Origin: Psychrobacillus psychrodurans
Lineage (GTDB): Bacteria > Bacillota > Bacilli > Bacillales_A > Planococcaceae
Length of the DNA stretch: 64,000 nt
Assembly (NCBI GenBank): GCA_900114885.1
Contig: FOUN01000016.1
Location: forward strand, 1-64,000
Direction: 5' to 3'
Of this stretch, positions 1 to 7,347 are shown in pieces (the stretch's first letter is position 1; every line of letters begins with the position of its first letter). A program made the position numbers and the translations under genes. The notes below the pieces were generated by a model. That model did not search any database. It saw nothing but the letters and a program-made list of their open reading frames with translations, and was not told where the DNA came from.

Positions 1-54
1 GGAAGCGTGGCGACACGTGCAGCTGACGAATACTAATCGATCGAGGACTTAACC
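1..54 (+). rRNA. rrl: 23S rRNA, 3' end (partial)
   Basis: The first bases match the conserved 3' terminus of Bacillus 23S rRNA (tactaatcgatcgaggactt followed by aacc). Only the last ~54 nt are inside the window. The exact 3' end is estimated from the family. It is followed by a ~117-nt spacer and then 5S rRNA. Confidence 0.93.
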
Positions 55-171
55 AAATTTGTTTAACGTAACAATGTCGTTTATCCAGTTTTGAGAGTAC
101 AAAAAAGTATAAAAAAAGCTTGAATTAATTTCTAGTTTTGTTATAATAAATATTGTCTTTCAAATTAATAA

Positions 172-290
172 TGTCTAGTGATGATGGCGAAGAGGTCACA
201 CCCGTTCCCTTACCGAACACGGAAGTTAAGCTCTTCAGCGCCGATGGTAGTTGGGGGTCTCCCCCTGTGAGAGTAGGACGTCGCTAGGCT
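172..290 (+). rRNA. rrf: 5S rRNA
   Basis: The typical Firmicute 5S core is present (gaagaggtcacacccgttcc, then ccgaacacggaagttaagct). The ends pair: gtctagtg at 173-180 with cgctaggc at 282-289. Length is ~118 nt, normal for 5S. It heads the tRNA array of the same operon. Confidence 0.96.
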
Positions 291-297
291 GTATTAT

Positions 298-372
298 TCC
301 GAAGTAGCTCAGTGGTAGAGCAATCGACTGTTAATCGATCGGTCGTAGGTTCGAGTCCTACCTTCGGAGCCA
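298..372 (+). tRNA. tRNA-Asn (GTT)
   Basis: Cloverleaf with 7-bp acceptor TCCGAAG/CTTCGGA, anticodon GTT in the loop of ctgttaat, T-loop ttcgagtc, and encoded CCA at 370-372. First tRNA after 5S. Confidence 0.97.
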
Positions 373-377
373 TTTTA

Positions 378-469
378 GGAGAGCTGTCCGAGTGGCCGAA
401 GGAGCACGATTGGAAATCGTGTAGGCGGGTTAAACTGTCTCAAGGGTTCAAATCCCTTGCTCTCCGCCA
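378..469 (+). tRNA. tRNA-Ser (GGA)
   Basis: Class II tRNA with long variable arm. Acceptor GGAGAGC/GCTCTCC, anticodon GGA in gattggaaatc, CCA encoded at 467-469. Confidence 0.97.
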
Positions 470-493
470 GATAAGTTTTCTACATAAAAGTAT

Positions 494-568
494 GGCCCCT
501 TGGTCAAGCGGTTAAGACACCGCCCTTTCACGGCGGTAACACGGGTTCGAATCCCGTAGGGGTCACCA
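494..568 (+). tRNA. tRNA-Glu (TTC)
   Basis: Acceptor GGCCCCT/AGGGGTC, anticodon TTC in ccctttcacgg, CCA encoded at 566-568. Near identical to the Bacillus tRNA-Glu. Confidence 0.97.
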
Positions 569-580
569 TTTATTTCAATT

Positions 581-607
581 AAGTTGACACAGAGATACGA
601 AGCTTAT
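581..607 (+). repeat. Partial copy of tRNA-spacer repeat (tail only)
   Basis: This segment repeats the 3' tail of the 100-bp spacer repeat at 624-723 (gttgacacagagatacgaag versus gttgacgcagagatgcgaag). It suggests a third, truncated copy directly upstream. Confidence 0.6.
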
Positions 608-623
608 CTTATGTAAAATTAGG

Positions 624-723
624 AGAAGCGAGTAAATCAAGGAAGCAATTGAGAGAATGAAGGAGCGTACTTATGTACGTGACTGATTGAACGAATGAAG
701 TTGACGCAGAGATGCGAAGCTTA
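624..723 (+). repeat. tRNA-spacer repeat, copy A
   Basis: A ~100-bp segment between tRNA-Glu and tRNA-Val that recurs at 1147-1246. Shared blocks include gaaggagcgtact, a small GTAC...GTAC inverted repeat, and gaacgaatgaag. No ORF with a ribosome site was found. Such spacers often hold RNA processing sites; that role is inference. Confidence 0.7.
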
Positions 724-738
724 TCGTAATATTACCCA

Positions 739-814
739 GGAGGATTAGCTCAGCTGGGAGAGCATCTGCCTTACAAGCAGAGGGTCGGCGGTTCGAGCCC
801 GTCATCCTCCACCA
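739..814 (+). tRNA. tRNA-Val (TAC)
   Basis: Acceptor GGAGGAT with its complement near 804-810, anticodon TAC in gccttacaagc, T-arm ggcggttcgagcccg, CCA at 812-814. Confidence 0.97.
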
Positions 815-834
815 TTTCTTTAAGAAATAAATTA

Positions 835-863
835 GTAAGCATTCTATTGTCGCGGGTGGAGCA
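835..863 (+). pseudogene. Remnant of tRNA-fMet 5' end plus upstream flank
   Basis: Positions 835-863 repeat 954-983, which covers the flank and first 14 nt of tRNA-fMet, with a few substitutions and one lost G in the acceptor stem. The similarity stops after ggagca and unrelated sequence follows to about 953. It looks like a broken duplicate of the initiator tRNA gene or the scar of an insertion. Confidence 0.6.
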
Positions 864-969
864 AATCGCTTTACGAAGCAAGCGATTAACACCGATGTAG
901 GCGTCAGCCGAAGCAGGTGTCCTACTTTTCTCATTCGTAGTAGCTTGGTGTTTGTAAGTATTTTATTGT

Positions 970-1044
<75 letters not shown>

Positions 1045-1047
1045 AAT

Positions 1048-1123
1048 GGTCCCGTGGTGTAGCGGTTAACATGCCTGCCTGTCACGCAGGAGATCGCCGG
1101 TTCGATCCCGGTCGGGACCGCCA
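1048..1123 (+). tRNA. tRNA-Asp (GTC)
   Basis: Acceptor GGTCCCG/CGGGACC, anticodon GTC in gcctgtcacgc, CCA at 1121-1123. Only 3 nt separate it from tRNA-fMet. Confidence 0.97.
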
Positions 1124-1146
1124 TTTATTTTATTTGAGATTTGAGA

Positions 1147-1246
1147 TAAGCAAGAAGATCGAGGAAGCGATTGAGTGATGGAAGGAGCGTACTAAAGTAC
1201 GTGACTGACTGAACGAATGAAGCTGACAAAGAGATTCGCAGCCTAG
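1147..1246 (+). repeat. tRNA-spacer repeat, copy B
   Basis: Second ~100-bp copy of the spacer at 624-723, between tRNA-Asp and tRNA-Phe. The GTAC inverted repeat and the following gtgactgactgaacgaatga block are kept, while the flanks drift. Confidence 0.7.
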
Positions 1247-1260
1247 CACAAATCGAAGTA

Positions 1261-1336
1261 GGCTCAGTAGCTCAGTCGGTAGAGCAAAGGACTGAAAATC
1301 CTTGTGTCGGCGGTTCGATTCCGTCCTGAGCCACCA
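1261..1336 (+). tRNA. tRNA-Phe (GAA)
   Basis: Acceptor GGCTCAG/CTGAGCC, anticodon GAA in gactgaaaatc, CCA at 1334-1336. Confidence 0.97.
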
Positions 1337-1345
1337 TATTTATAC

Positions 1346-1421
<76 letters not shown>

Positions 1422-1428
1422 CTATACT

Positions 1429-1512
1429 GGTGGGGTAGCGAAGTGGCTAAACGCGGCGGACTGTAAATCCGCTCCTTCGGGTTCGGCGGTTCGAATCCGT
1501 CCCCCACCACCA
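1429..1512 (+). tRNA. tRNA-Tyr (GTA)
   Basis: Class II bacterial tRNA-Tyr with a long variable arm. Acceptor GGTGGGG/CCCCACC, anticodon GTA in gactgtaaatc, CCA at 1510-1512. Confidence 0.97.
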
Positions 1513-1522
1513 GTTTTTATTT

Positions 1523-1596
1523 AGGGGCATAGTTTAACGGTAGAATAGAGGTCTCCAAAACCTTTGATGTGGGTTCGATTCCTACTGCCCCTGCCA
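1523..1596 (+). tRNA. tRNA-Trp (CCA)
   Basis: Acceptor AGGGGCA/TGCCCCT, anticodon CCA in gtctccaaaac, discriminator G, CCA at 1594-1596. Confidence 0.97.
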
Positions 1597-1620
1597 AATT
1601 ATAAGTTAACTTTGAATAAT

Positions 1621-1697
1621 GGCGGTTGTGGCGAAGTGGTTAACGCACCGGATTGTGATTCCGGCATTCGTGGGTTCAATTCCCATCAGTCGCCCCA
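1621..1697 (+). tRNA. tRNA-His (GTG), copy 1
   Basis: Anticodon GTG in gattgtgattc. The extra G-1 pairs with C73. The acceptor stem GCGGTTG/CAGTCGC is fully paired, including wobbles. CCA at 1695-1697. Confidence 0.96.
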
Positions 1698-1730
1698 TAT
1701 TCCTTAGTAGTTAGCTCTTTTTTTATTTGT

Positions 1731-1807
1731 GGCGGTCGTGGCGAAGTGGTTAACGCATCGGATTGTGATTCCGACACTCGGGGGTTCAATTCCCCTCGTC
1801 CGCCCCA
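1731..1807 (+). tRNA. tRNA-His (GTG), copy 2 with acceptor mismatch
   Basis: Tandem second tRNA-His with the same anticodon arm loop. In its acceptor stem, T1736 faces T1799 (a U-U mismatch), while the other six pairs and G-1:C73 hold. The variable and T-arm regions also differ from copy 1. It may be a diverging duplicate; function is not decided by sequence. Confidence 0.88.
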
Positions 1808-1808
1808 T

Positions 1809-1880
1809 TGGGGTATAGCCAAGCGGTAAGGCAATGGATTTTGATTCCATCATGCCCTGGTTCGAATCCAGGTACCCCAG
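1809..1880 (+). tRNA. tRNA-Gln (TTG), no encoded CCA
   Basis: Acceptor TGGGGTA/TACCCCA, anticodon TTG in gattttgattc, discriminator G1880. The next bases are tttttt, so CCA must be added after transcription. Confidence 0.95.
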
Positions 1881-1886
1881 TTTTTT

Positions 1887-1961
1887 GCGGAAGTAGTTCA
1901 GTGGTAGAACACCACCTTGCCAAGGTGGGGGTCGCGAGTTCGAACCTCGTCTTCCGCTCCA
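1887..1961 (+). tRNA. tRNA-Gly (GCC)
   Basis: Acceptor GCGGAAG/CTTCCGC, anticodon GCC in ccttgccaagg, CCA at 1959-1961. Confidence 0.97.
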
Positions 1962-1973
1962 TTACTTAATTAT

Positions 1974-2047
1974 GGCGGCATAGCCAAGTGGTAAGGCACA
2001 GGTCTGCAACACCTTTATCACCGGTTCAAATCCGGTTGCCGCCTCCA
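1974..2047 (+). tRNA. tRNA-Cys (GCA)
   Basis: Acceptor GGCGGCA/TGCCGCC, anticodon GCA in gtctgcaacac, CCA at 2045-2047. Confidence 0.96.
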
Positions 2048-2082
2048 ATTTTTATAATAACTGCCTAGTAGTATTTTATTTT

Positions 2083-2165
2083 GCCGGTGTGGCGGAATTG
2101 GCAGACGCGCGGGACTCAAAATCCCGTATCCTCTGGATGTGTCGGTTCGACCCCGACCACCGGTA
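2083..2165 (+). tRNA. tRNA-Leu (CAA), prophage attachment gene
   Basis: Class II tRNA. Acceptor GCCGGTG/CACCGGT with an initial G-U pair, anticodon CAA in gactcaaaatc, no encoded CCA. Its last 20 nt lie within the 21-bp sequence repeated at the far end of the prophage, so integration keeps the tRNA intact. The flank at attR also lacks CCA, so the ancestral gene lacked it too. Confidence 0.95.
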
Positions 2166-2166
2166 T
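2146..2166 (+). other. attL core (21-bp direct repeat)
   Basis: Identical to 35557-35577. It covers the 3' half of the tRNA-Leu T-loop and T-stem, the acceptor 3' strand and two following bases. The flanking bases differ on both sides, which defines the repeat limits. Confidence 0.95.
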
Positions 2167-2206
2167 AACGCGGGGAATTTCATGTAAGAATGATTTTTCT
2201 CTAATT

Positions 2207-2247
2207 GCTTATGAATGCTGTCCTATCAGCGTTTGTAAGCTTTTTTT
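2207..2247 (+). terminator. Phage-carried terminator for the tRNA operon
   Basis: A 14-bp stem (2207-2220 with 2227-2240, three G-U pairs) and 6-nt loop are followed by seven T. It lies inside the prophage 41 nt after tRNA-Leu, so it can end the rRNA-tRNA transcript in the lysogen. It also lies just past the stop of the convergent integrase gene. Confidence 0.88.
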
Positions 2248-2299
2248 ATTTCTTTAACTTGTTTTTGAACTCGATTGAATAAGATTGAGTTTGAAATTA

Positions 2300-2319
2300 T
2301 TTTACACATTTTTTACACA
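2300..2319 (+). repeat. Putative integrase arm-type sites, attL side
   Basis: Two copies of TTTTACACA at 2300-2308 and 2311-2319, 11 bp apart (one helical turn). The same pair with the same spacing occurs at 35494-35513 near attR. The second copy overlaps the integrase stop codon. Assignment as Int arm sites is inference. Confidence 0.6.
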
Positions 2320-3416
2320 ACCATATTTCTAAATGTATTAATGGTAGTTTGTTCATCTTCTTCACGAAGTTCTTTTATAAGATGGGAATAATCCTTTAAC
2401 GTCGTTTGAATATCCTTATGTCCAAGTCTTTCTGCTATATAGTATATAGAAGTTTTCTTATATAACAACACGCTGGCATGAGTATGTCGAAGACCATGGA
2501 CAGTAATCGTATCAGTGATACCTAAATCCTTTAACAAGCCTCTTAACAGTTTATTTGCATTTCCATTTGATATAACTTTGTATTTTGATTGTGCACTAAA
2601 AAAAACAAGTCTGTGAAGATTTGTAGGAGTGGTATCAAATAATTTTTCAAAAGTATCCATTGTTTTTTTATCCATTTTAATAACTCGCACAGATTGTTCA
2701 TTTTTAGTTGGCCCAAAGCCATCACACATTTTGGGTAAGTATCCCCAAGTTTTTTCTATATTGATTAGTTGGTTATCAAAATCAAAGTCTTTCCTCGTTA
2801 AACCTACCATCTCGCCAAATCTCATTCCTGAAGTCAAACCGAGTAGTAAGATATAGTATCCTAATCCAAGATCTAATCTTTTGTAAATCTCTTTAAGCAA
2901 TTTTTCACTTTCTTCAAAATGAAGATGTTTCTCGCTAGGTTTCTTTGCTGGTACACTACCAGTAAGTACTGATTTCCTCGTAAAATCAATACGTATTATA
3001 CTTTCTTCCACTGCATCAAGTACACATGACCTTATATGAGTATGGACTTTCTCCACCGTTTCTCTTGCACGAGTTGAACCATAAACATTTAAAAACTCTT
3101 GATAGTCACGTCTTTTAATATCTTGAATATGCTTATTACCAAAATAAGTTCTAATTGCTACAAGGGTGTATTTGTAATGTTCTAGTGTACTCTTGGTAAC
3201 ATTCTTCTTGTATAACTTGTACCATTCTTCAAAGTATTCATCAAAAGGTAAAGGTTTAGCATTCATAATTATACCTTTACTTAAACTAGCCTCTACCTCA
3301 GCTGCGGCAATTTGTGCAGCCTTTTTTGTAGTAAAACCACTTTTTCTAAATGGTGTATTACCTTTGTTTGAAACAGTGTATTGCCATGTCTTCCCGCGTT
3401 TTTGGAAACTAGCCAT
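2313..3416 (-). CDS. int: Phage integrase, tyrosine recombinase
   Basis: Carries out site-specific integration and excision at tRNA-Leu. The 367 aa have three parts: an N-terminal arm-binding domain (about 1-50), a SAM-like core-binding domain (about 58-160) and the catalytic domain (about 165-350). Catalytic residues are visible: R199 in SGMRFGE, probable K238, H307-x-x-R310 in HGLRH, H333 in LGHKD and Y343 in DYSH. ATG start after the ribosome site aaaggag. It lies next to attL and is transcribed toward it, as in many Bacillus and Lactococcus phages. The length is typical. Confidence 0.96.
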   Translation of the reverse strand: MASFQKRGKTWQYTVSNKGNTPFRKSGFTTKKAAQIAAAEVEASLSKGIIMNAKPLPFDEYFEEWYKLYKKNVTKSTLEHYKYTLVAIRTYFGNKHIQDIKRRDYQEFLNVYGSTRARETVEKVHTHIRSCVLDAVEESIIRIDFTRKSVLTGSVPAKKPSEKHLHFEESEKLLKEIYKRLDLGLGYYILLLGLTSGMRFGEMVGLTRKDFDFDNQLINIEKTWGYLPKMCDGFGPTKNEQSVRVIKMDKKTMDTFEKLFDTTPTNLHRLVFFSAQSKYKVISNGNANKLLRGLLKDLGITDTITVHGLRHTHASVLLYKKTSIYYIAERLGHKDIQTTLKDYSHLIKELREEDEQTTINTFRNMVV

Positions 3417-3497
3417 TTTTTTCTCCTTTCAAAACTTAGTTATATTTATATTTTAAGAATCACCCCTTTCAAAATAGCACATATGTTCTATTTTAGA

Positions 3498-3953
3498 TTA
3501 AAAAAACTCTTTTTCTATGTTTAACGGATCAAAATATATTCGAAATCCTTTGTAAGCAACAGAAAGACCATACCGTTGATTATATTTTTCAATCGCTTTG
3601 TACAAATATGTAGGTATTATCTCTAAGTGCAAGCAGATATCTTCGAGAGTGGTATGCCCCAAGTTATAACATTCTATCAATTTATCAAATGATATAATTT
3701 TTTCATAACCCCATGCCCTTGCCACTTTTTCCAACTTAATATTTCTAATGTTATCTAGATTTGTTATGTCACCATATGTTGTTTCATAGTGTCCAAGTTC
3801 CTCTGCCAATACGCAATGTTTTTCATAATACTCTAGGCGACTATTTATCAGAATAAGATTATCGTAATAAATACCAGGCAAACCTTTAGGCATATCTATT
3901 CGTTCTATGATGTTGATATGGGGATATTCTGATTTTAACGATTCGTATGCCAA
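3498..3953 (-). CDS. ImmA/IrrE-like protein (degenerate HExxH)
   Basis: A 151-aa protein with the look of phage ImmA/IrrE (DUF955) proteins, which relieve repression by cutting or removing the neighbouring phage repressor. The zinc-site region reads VLAEELGHYE. The Glu and second His of HExxH are present (E52, H55), but the first His position holds Glu (E51). The gene follows the repressor gene by 10 nt on the same strand, so it is probably co-transcribed from the repressor promoter. Whether it is an active peptidase is uncertain. Confidence 0.8.
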   Translation of the reverse strand: MAYESLKSEYPHINIIERIDMPKGLPGIYYDNLILINSRLEYYEKHCVLAEELGHYETTYGDITNLDNIRNIKLEKVARAWGYEKIISFDKLIECYNLGHTTLEDICLHLEIIPTYLYKAIEKYNQRYGLSVAYKGFRIYFDPLNIEKEFF

Positions 3954-3963
3954 TTAGTCCACC

Positions 3964-4314
3964 TCACTTTTTGCGGCTAGATTTAATAAACTCTATATAA
4001 TTTTTGATAGTTTCCAATTCTTCTTCAGTTACGTCCTCATCGATATGTGCAGCAATTGTCTCAATGTTTTTATGTTCGTTTTTAGAAACCTCTAAGGAAC
4101 TATTTCCATTCATTTCATCTAAAGTCACATTAAAAAAATTAGCGATTGCGCTTGCGTGATCAATTGAAGGTGAAGTTTCTCCACTTTCCCAACGAGCGTA
4201 AGTTGTTTTGGTAAAACGAATCGAAAACTTGCTGTTCAGCCTATTCACTAATTCGTCCATCGAAAAATTATGTGCGTTTCTAAATCTTTTAAGGTTTTCA
4301 GAAAATATACTCAT
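3964..4314 (-). CDS. CI-like XRE-family phage repressor
   Basis: A 116-aa DNA-binding protein with an N-terminal helix-turn-helix of the XRE/Cro-CI type (about 8-68, with TKTTYARWESG and PSIDHASAIA recognisable). A short acidic C-terminal tail of about 40 residues may self-associate. There is no S24 peptidase domain, so induction probably goes through the adjacent ImmA-like protein rather than RecA-driven self-cleavage. It is divergent from the Cro-like gene across a 184-bp switch region, the classic lysogeny layout. Confidence 0.88.
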   Translation of the reverse strand: MSIFSENLKRFRNAHNFSMDELVNRLNSKFSIRFTKTTYARWESGETSPSIDHASAIANFFNVTLDEMNGNSSLEVSKNEHKNIETIAAHIDEDVTEEELETIKNYIEFIKSSRKK

Positions 4315-4365
4315 GTCATACCCCTTATCAAAATGTTTAATTTCTTTGTCTGAAATTAATATTAC

Positions 4366-4484
4366 ATTATATGTGCCGTTTTTGCAACAATAATTACAAA
4401 TTTATATACCGATAATGAAATAAATTAATTGACTTTTAATTTTATGCTTGTATTATTGTAAATATAACGTACCGATTTTGGTAC
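4366..4484. promoter_or_regulatory. Lysogeny switch: divergent promoters and operators
   Basis: Rightward promoter: TTGACT at 4429-4434, 16 bp, TATTAT at 4451-4456. Leftward promoter: TATAAT on the minus strand at 4366-4371 with a TTATTG -35 sixteen bp before it. Candidate operators: the palindrome GTACC-N6-GGTAC at 4469-4484 lies between the rightward -10 and the Cro-like start, and a half-site TACCGAT recurs at 4407-4413 and 4470-4476. The repressor-binding role is inference from position. Confidence 0.65.
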
Positions 4485-4498
4485 AAGGAGGTGTGTAA

Positions 4499-4735
4499 AT
4501 GAATAGAGATAGTTTTAAGAAGTTGCAGTTATTTTTAGTCGAAAAAAATATAAAACAAAAGGAACTTGCTGAAAAAGTAGGAATACCAGCGGTTTCACTT
4601 AATCAAAAGATTCACCGTAATGGCAGTTCTTTCACTCTCGAAGAAGCTTCTAGGATTTGTGAATACTTAGATTTATCACTTGATGAGTATTTTTTTGTTG
4701 AAAACGTGCCAATTTCGGAACAAAAAGAGATTTAA
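4499..4735 (+). CDS. Cro-like XRE-family regulator
   Basis: A 78-aa single-domain XRE helix-turn-helix protein (KQKELAEKVGIPAVSLNQKI is the motif region, about 20-39). It starts the rightward early operon after the ribosome site aaggaggtg. Size and position, first gene divergent from the repressor, fit Cro, which favours the lytic cycle. It might instead be an early activator. Confidence 0.85.
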   Translation: MNRDSFKKLQLFLVEKNIKQKELAEKVGIPAVSLNQKIHRNGSSFTLEEASRICEYLDLSLDEYFFVENVPISEQKEI

Positions 4736-4759
4736 TTATATTAGAAAGGAATGATGAGA

Positions 4760-5089
4760 TTGCAACAACTTTCAGTAAATCTAACAATTCCAATACCAAT
4801 TGATCAAGTGCTAATTTCCAAAGTCGAATTAAAAGAATTAAAAGAACAACAGCTAGAAGGAGTTTACTGGAGCATGAAAGACTTGGAAGAACGTACAGGC
4901 AAAAAGCATGAGTGGATAAAAGAAAATATCTTATATCCCACTAAATTTGTAAAAATATTAGATGTAAAAAATGGAGGTTGTGTTTATTATCCCACTAAAA
5001 ATGGAGAGAAGTGGACATTTCAAGCAACTAAAATGGCAAAGTTTTTAGAATCAAACTTTCACAACATATTCGGAGGAGGTATTCAATGA
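4760..5089 (+). CDS. DUF771-type phage early protein
   Basis: About 109 aa. The region VYWSMKDLEERTGKKHEWIKENI and the following FQATKMAKFLESNF look like the DUF771 family found early in Bacillus, Lactococcus and Staphylococcus phages, probably a helix-turn-helix DNA-binding fold. I prefer the TTG at 4760 because agaaagga then sits 10 nt upstream; the ATGs at 4751/4754 are too close to it. It overlaps the next small ORF by 4 nt. Confidence 0.75.
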   Translation: MQQLSVNLTIPIPIDQVLISKVELKELKEQQLEGVYWSMKDLEERTGKKHEWIKENILYPTKFVKILDVKNGGCVYYPTKNGEKWTFQATKMAKFLESNFHNIFGGGIQ

Positions 5090-5175
5090 CCATAACTGCA
5101 AACATCATCATATTTGGGTTTCTTGGTTCATTAGGTTTGTGGAGTATGAAAAAAATGTGGAGGGAGATGGATTAG
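5086..5175 (+). CDS. Small hydrophobic phage peptide (29 aa)
   Basis: A 29-codon ORF starting inside the stop of the upstream gene (ATGA overlap) with a strong site ggaggaggt before it. The peptide has one hydrophobic stretch (NIIIFGFLGSLGLW) and a basic/acidic tail, so it is probably a single membrane span. Function unknown. Tight coupling on both sides supports translation. Confidence 0.55.
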   Translation: MTITANIIIFGFLGSLGLWSMKKMWREMD

Positions 5176-5355
5176 ATGATTCCACTAAATGGATTTGTAT
5201 GGGAAATAACATCTAACAAAGATGAAAAGTGGCGTGTTGTTTCAGAGGGACCAAACTTGGAAGAAGCGATTGCGGTATTTCGTAAAATTCATAGGTATTC
5301 AGCAATTCTGTTTAAAGTAAAATATCTCAAATTCAGAGGGGAGAATGAAGCATGA
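5176..5355 (+). CDS. Hypothetical phage protein (59 aa)
   Basis: A 59-aa ORF beginning at the base after the previous stop, with the site gggagatg just upstream, and ending in a 4-nt ATGA overlap with the Rha-like gene. The sequence is soluble-looking with mixed charge (FVWEITSNKDEKWRVVSEG). No family recognised. Its packing into the operon argues it is real. Confidence 0.6.
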   Translation: MIPLNGFVWEITSNKDEKWRVVSEGPNLEEAIAVFRKIHRYSAILFKVKYLKFRGENEA

Positions 5356-6071
5356 GCGAATTAAAAGTAATTAATTTAGAAGGTCAACTTGTAACAGATA
5401 GTCGTGAGGTTGCAGAAATGATTGGCAAAGAGCACAAAGAATTAATGCGTTCTATACGTCAATATTCAGGTGTTTTAACCAGCGCAAAGTTGCGCTCGTT
5501 AGATTTCTTCATCCCAAGTTACTACAACGATGCAAAGAAAGAACAAAGACCATGCTTCTTGTTAACAAGAAAAGGTTGCGACATGGTAGCTAATAAAATG
5601 ATTGGTGACAAAGGAATACTATTCACTGCTGCATATGTTACTCGTTTTGAAGAAATGGAAAATCAAATTAAACAACCAATTTCTAGCACCAAAGCACTTT
5701 TACAAGCTGCACTTGAACAAGAAGAACGTATTGGATTTGTAGAAGGACGAGTTGAATCACTTGAAAATAACATGCGGATTGATGGTGGACAAGAATATCG
5801 CATTAGTAAAAACGGTAAAAGTAAAGTTGTTGAATGTTTAGGTGGCATTGATACAAAAGCATATAAAGAAATCAGCAAAAGAGCATTCTCTCAATTTTGG
5901 AATGAATTTAAAAGATACTTCGAGATTCCTAGATATGGGGAACTACCAAAAGTACGTTTTGATGAAGCACTCCAATTTATAAACGAATGGTCACCTAATA
6001 CAGCAATGCGTATGGAAGTTAAAGCTTTAAACGCTCAACAACACTTGCCATTAGGGAGTGAGCAACAATGA
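5352..6071 (+). CDS. Rha-family regulator with ORF6C domain
   Basis: A 239-aa two-domain phage regulatory protein. Residues about 5-105 are a Rha domain (TDSREVAEMIGKEHKELMRSI, then FLLTRKGCDMVANKM and VTRFEEME). Residues about 150-230 are an ORF6C-type domain (GIDTKAYKEISKRAFSQFW). Rha-type proteins interfere with phage development in lambdoid phages, and antirepressors share this architecture, so it is probably an antirepressor or early regulator. It overlaps the genes on both sides by 4 nt. Confidence 0.85.
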   Translation: MSELKVINLEGQLVTDSREVAEMIGKEHKELMRSIRQYSGVLTSAKLRSLDFFIPSYYNDAKKEQRPCFLLTRKGCDMVANKMIGDKGILFTAAYVTRFEEMENQIKQPISSTKALLQAALEQEERIGFVEGRVESLENNMRIDGGQEYRISKNGKSKVVECLGGIDTKAYKEISKRAFSQFWNEFKRYFEIPRYGELPKVRFDEALQFINEWSPNTAMRMEVKALNAQQHLPLGSEQQ

Positions 6072-6349
6072 ATCTAAATATTTACAAGGCAGAAGATCAC
6101 TCAGTTGCACAAAAAGAAATTGATTGCATAATGGATTGTTCAATGATGCTGGAAGTGCATATTGAAAAAGGTAATTTTACTAAAGCACTTGATTTAACAA
6201 AGGATATGTACAAATCTATCTCCGTTTTGCAAAAACTGATTAAAGAAAAAGAATCTCACAAACAACTGAGTTCAATAGTTTCTAAACTTGCTAGTATCGG
6301 AGTTGATTCATCTATTGTTACTAAGTATTTGGACAATAAAAAAAGCTGA
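6068..6349 (+). CDS. Hypothetical phage early protein (93 aa)
   Basis: A 93-aa mostly helical protein (KALDLTKDMYKSISVLQKLIKEKE). Start overlaps the upstream stop (ATGA) after the site gggagtgag. No family recognised. Position between the Rha-like regulator and the replication genes suggests an early role. Confidence 0.7.
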   Translation: MNLNIYKAEDHSVAQKEIDCIMDCSMMLEVHIEKGNFTKALDLTKDMYKSISVLQKLIKEKESHKQLSSIVSKLASIGVDSSIVTKYLDNKKS

Positions 6350-6447
6350 ACGACTCGGCAAAGTCTTCAGCACATCTATAAATATTCAACCTCATTATCA
6401 TACAGAAAACGAATTTAGTCAATCAACTATAGAGAAAGGTGAGAATT

Positions 6448-7347
6448 ATGAGTGACGTTAAATGGATTAAATTGAGCACTAAAATGTTCGAAGACGAGAA
6501 AATAAAGCTCATCGAACAAATGCCCGAAGCTGATACATTACTTGTTATTTGGATTAAATTATTGTCTCAAGCAGGCAGAGCAAATGACCATGGATATATT
6601 TATTTAGCTGAAAATATTCCTTATACAGAAGAAATGTTATCGACGATTTTCAATAGACCATTAAATATTGTGAGAATGGCTCTAGGTGTATTTAGACAAT
6701 TTGGCATGATAGAAATTGATGAAGCCAATTTTATAAGTATTTGCAATTGGGAAAAGCATCAAAATGTCGCTGGACTGGATAAAATACGCGAACAAAATCG
6801 CTTGCGAAAGCAAAAAGAACGTGAAAGAAAGAAATTAGAGTTACCTTCGCCAACTGGTCACGTGACAGTCACGCAAGGTCACGCAACAGAACAAGAAACA
6901 GAACTAGAACTAGAAGAAGAACTAGATAAAGATAAAGATTTAAACCAACAACAAACAAGTATAACTAATCCCAATAGTACTATCTCTACTATAGGTGAAG
7001 TTGTTGGTTATAAAGACGTAATTAATTTTGTAAATAACAATATCCAACCAGTCACTCCGTATATCGGTGAAACAATTGACTACTGGTTAAAAGATATGTC
7101 TAGTGATGTAGTTTTAGAAGCTTTGAAACTATCAATTGAATCAAATGCCCGTTCAAAAATTAAATATACAGAAGGAATACTAAAGAATTGGTCTGATCAG
7201 TTAGTAAAAACAATAGATGATGTTAAAAAACTGAATGCTAAACCATCTTCTAATAAACCATCTCTATTCCAACCTTCTGAAGAAGCTCTTAAAAGAGAAG
7301 AAGATGCTATTCGTGAATATGAAGCACGAATGAAGGTGAATGTATGA
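6448..7347 (+). CDS. Phage replisome organizer, DnaD-like
   Basis: About 299 aa. The N-terminal part (about 1-125) is the phage replisome-organizer winged helix (VKWIKLSTKMFEDEKIKLIE). A charged linker follows (RLRKQKERERKK and a glutamate-rich stretch), then a C-terminal DnaD-like domain (about 190-245, VVLEALKLSIESN). Such proteins bind the phage origin and recruit the helicase loader, here the next gene, which overlaps by 4 nt. I chose the ATG at 6448 over the GTG at 6439, because that GTG is part of the ribosome-site region gaaaggtgag. Confidence 0.88.
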   Translation: MSDVKWIKLSTKMFEDEKIKLIEQMPEADTLLVIWIKLLSQAGRANDHGYIYLAENIPYTEEMLSTIFNRPLNIVRMALGVFRQFGMIEIDEANFISICNWEKHQNVAGLDKIREQNRLRKQKERERKKLELPSPTGHVTVTQGHATEQETELELEEELDKDKDLNQQQTSITNPNSTISTIGEVVGYKDVINFVNNNIQPVTPYIGETIDYWLKDMSSDVVLEALKLSIESNARSKIKYTEGILKNWSDQLVKTIDDVKKLNAKPSSNKPSLFQPSEEALKREEDAIREYEARMKVNV

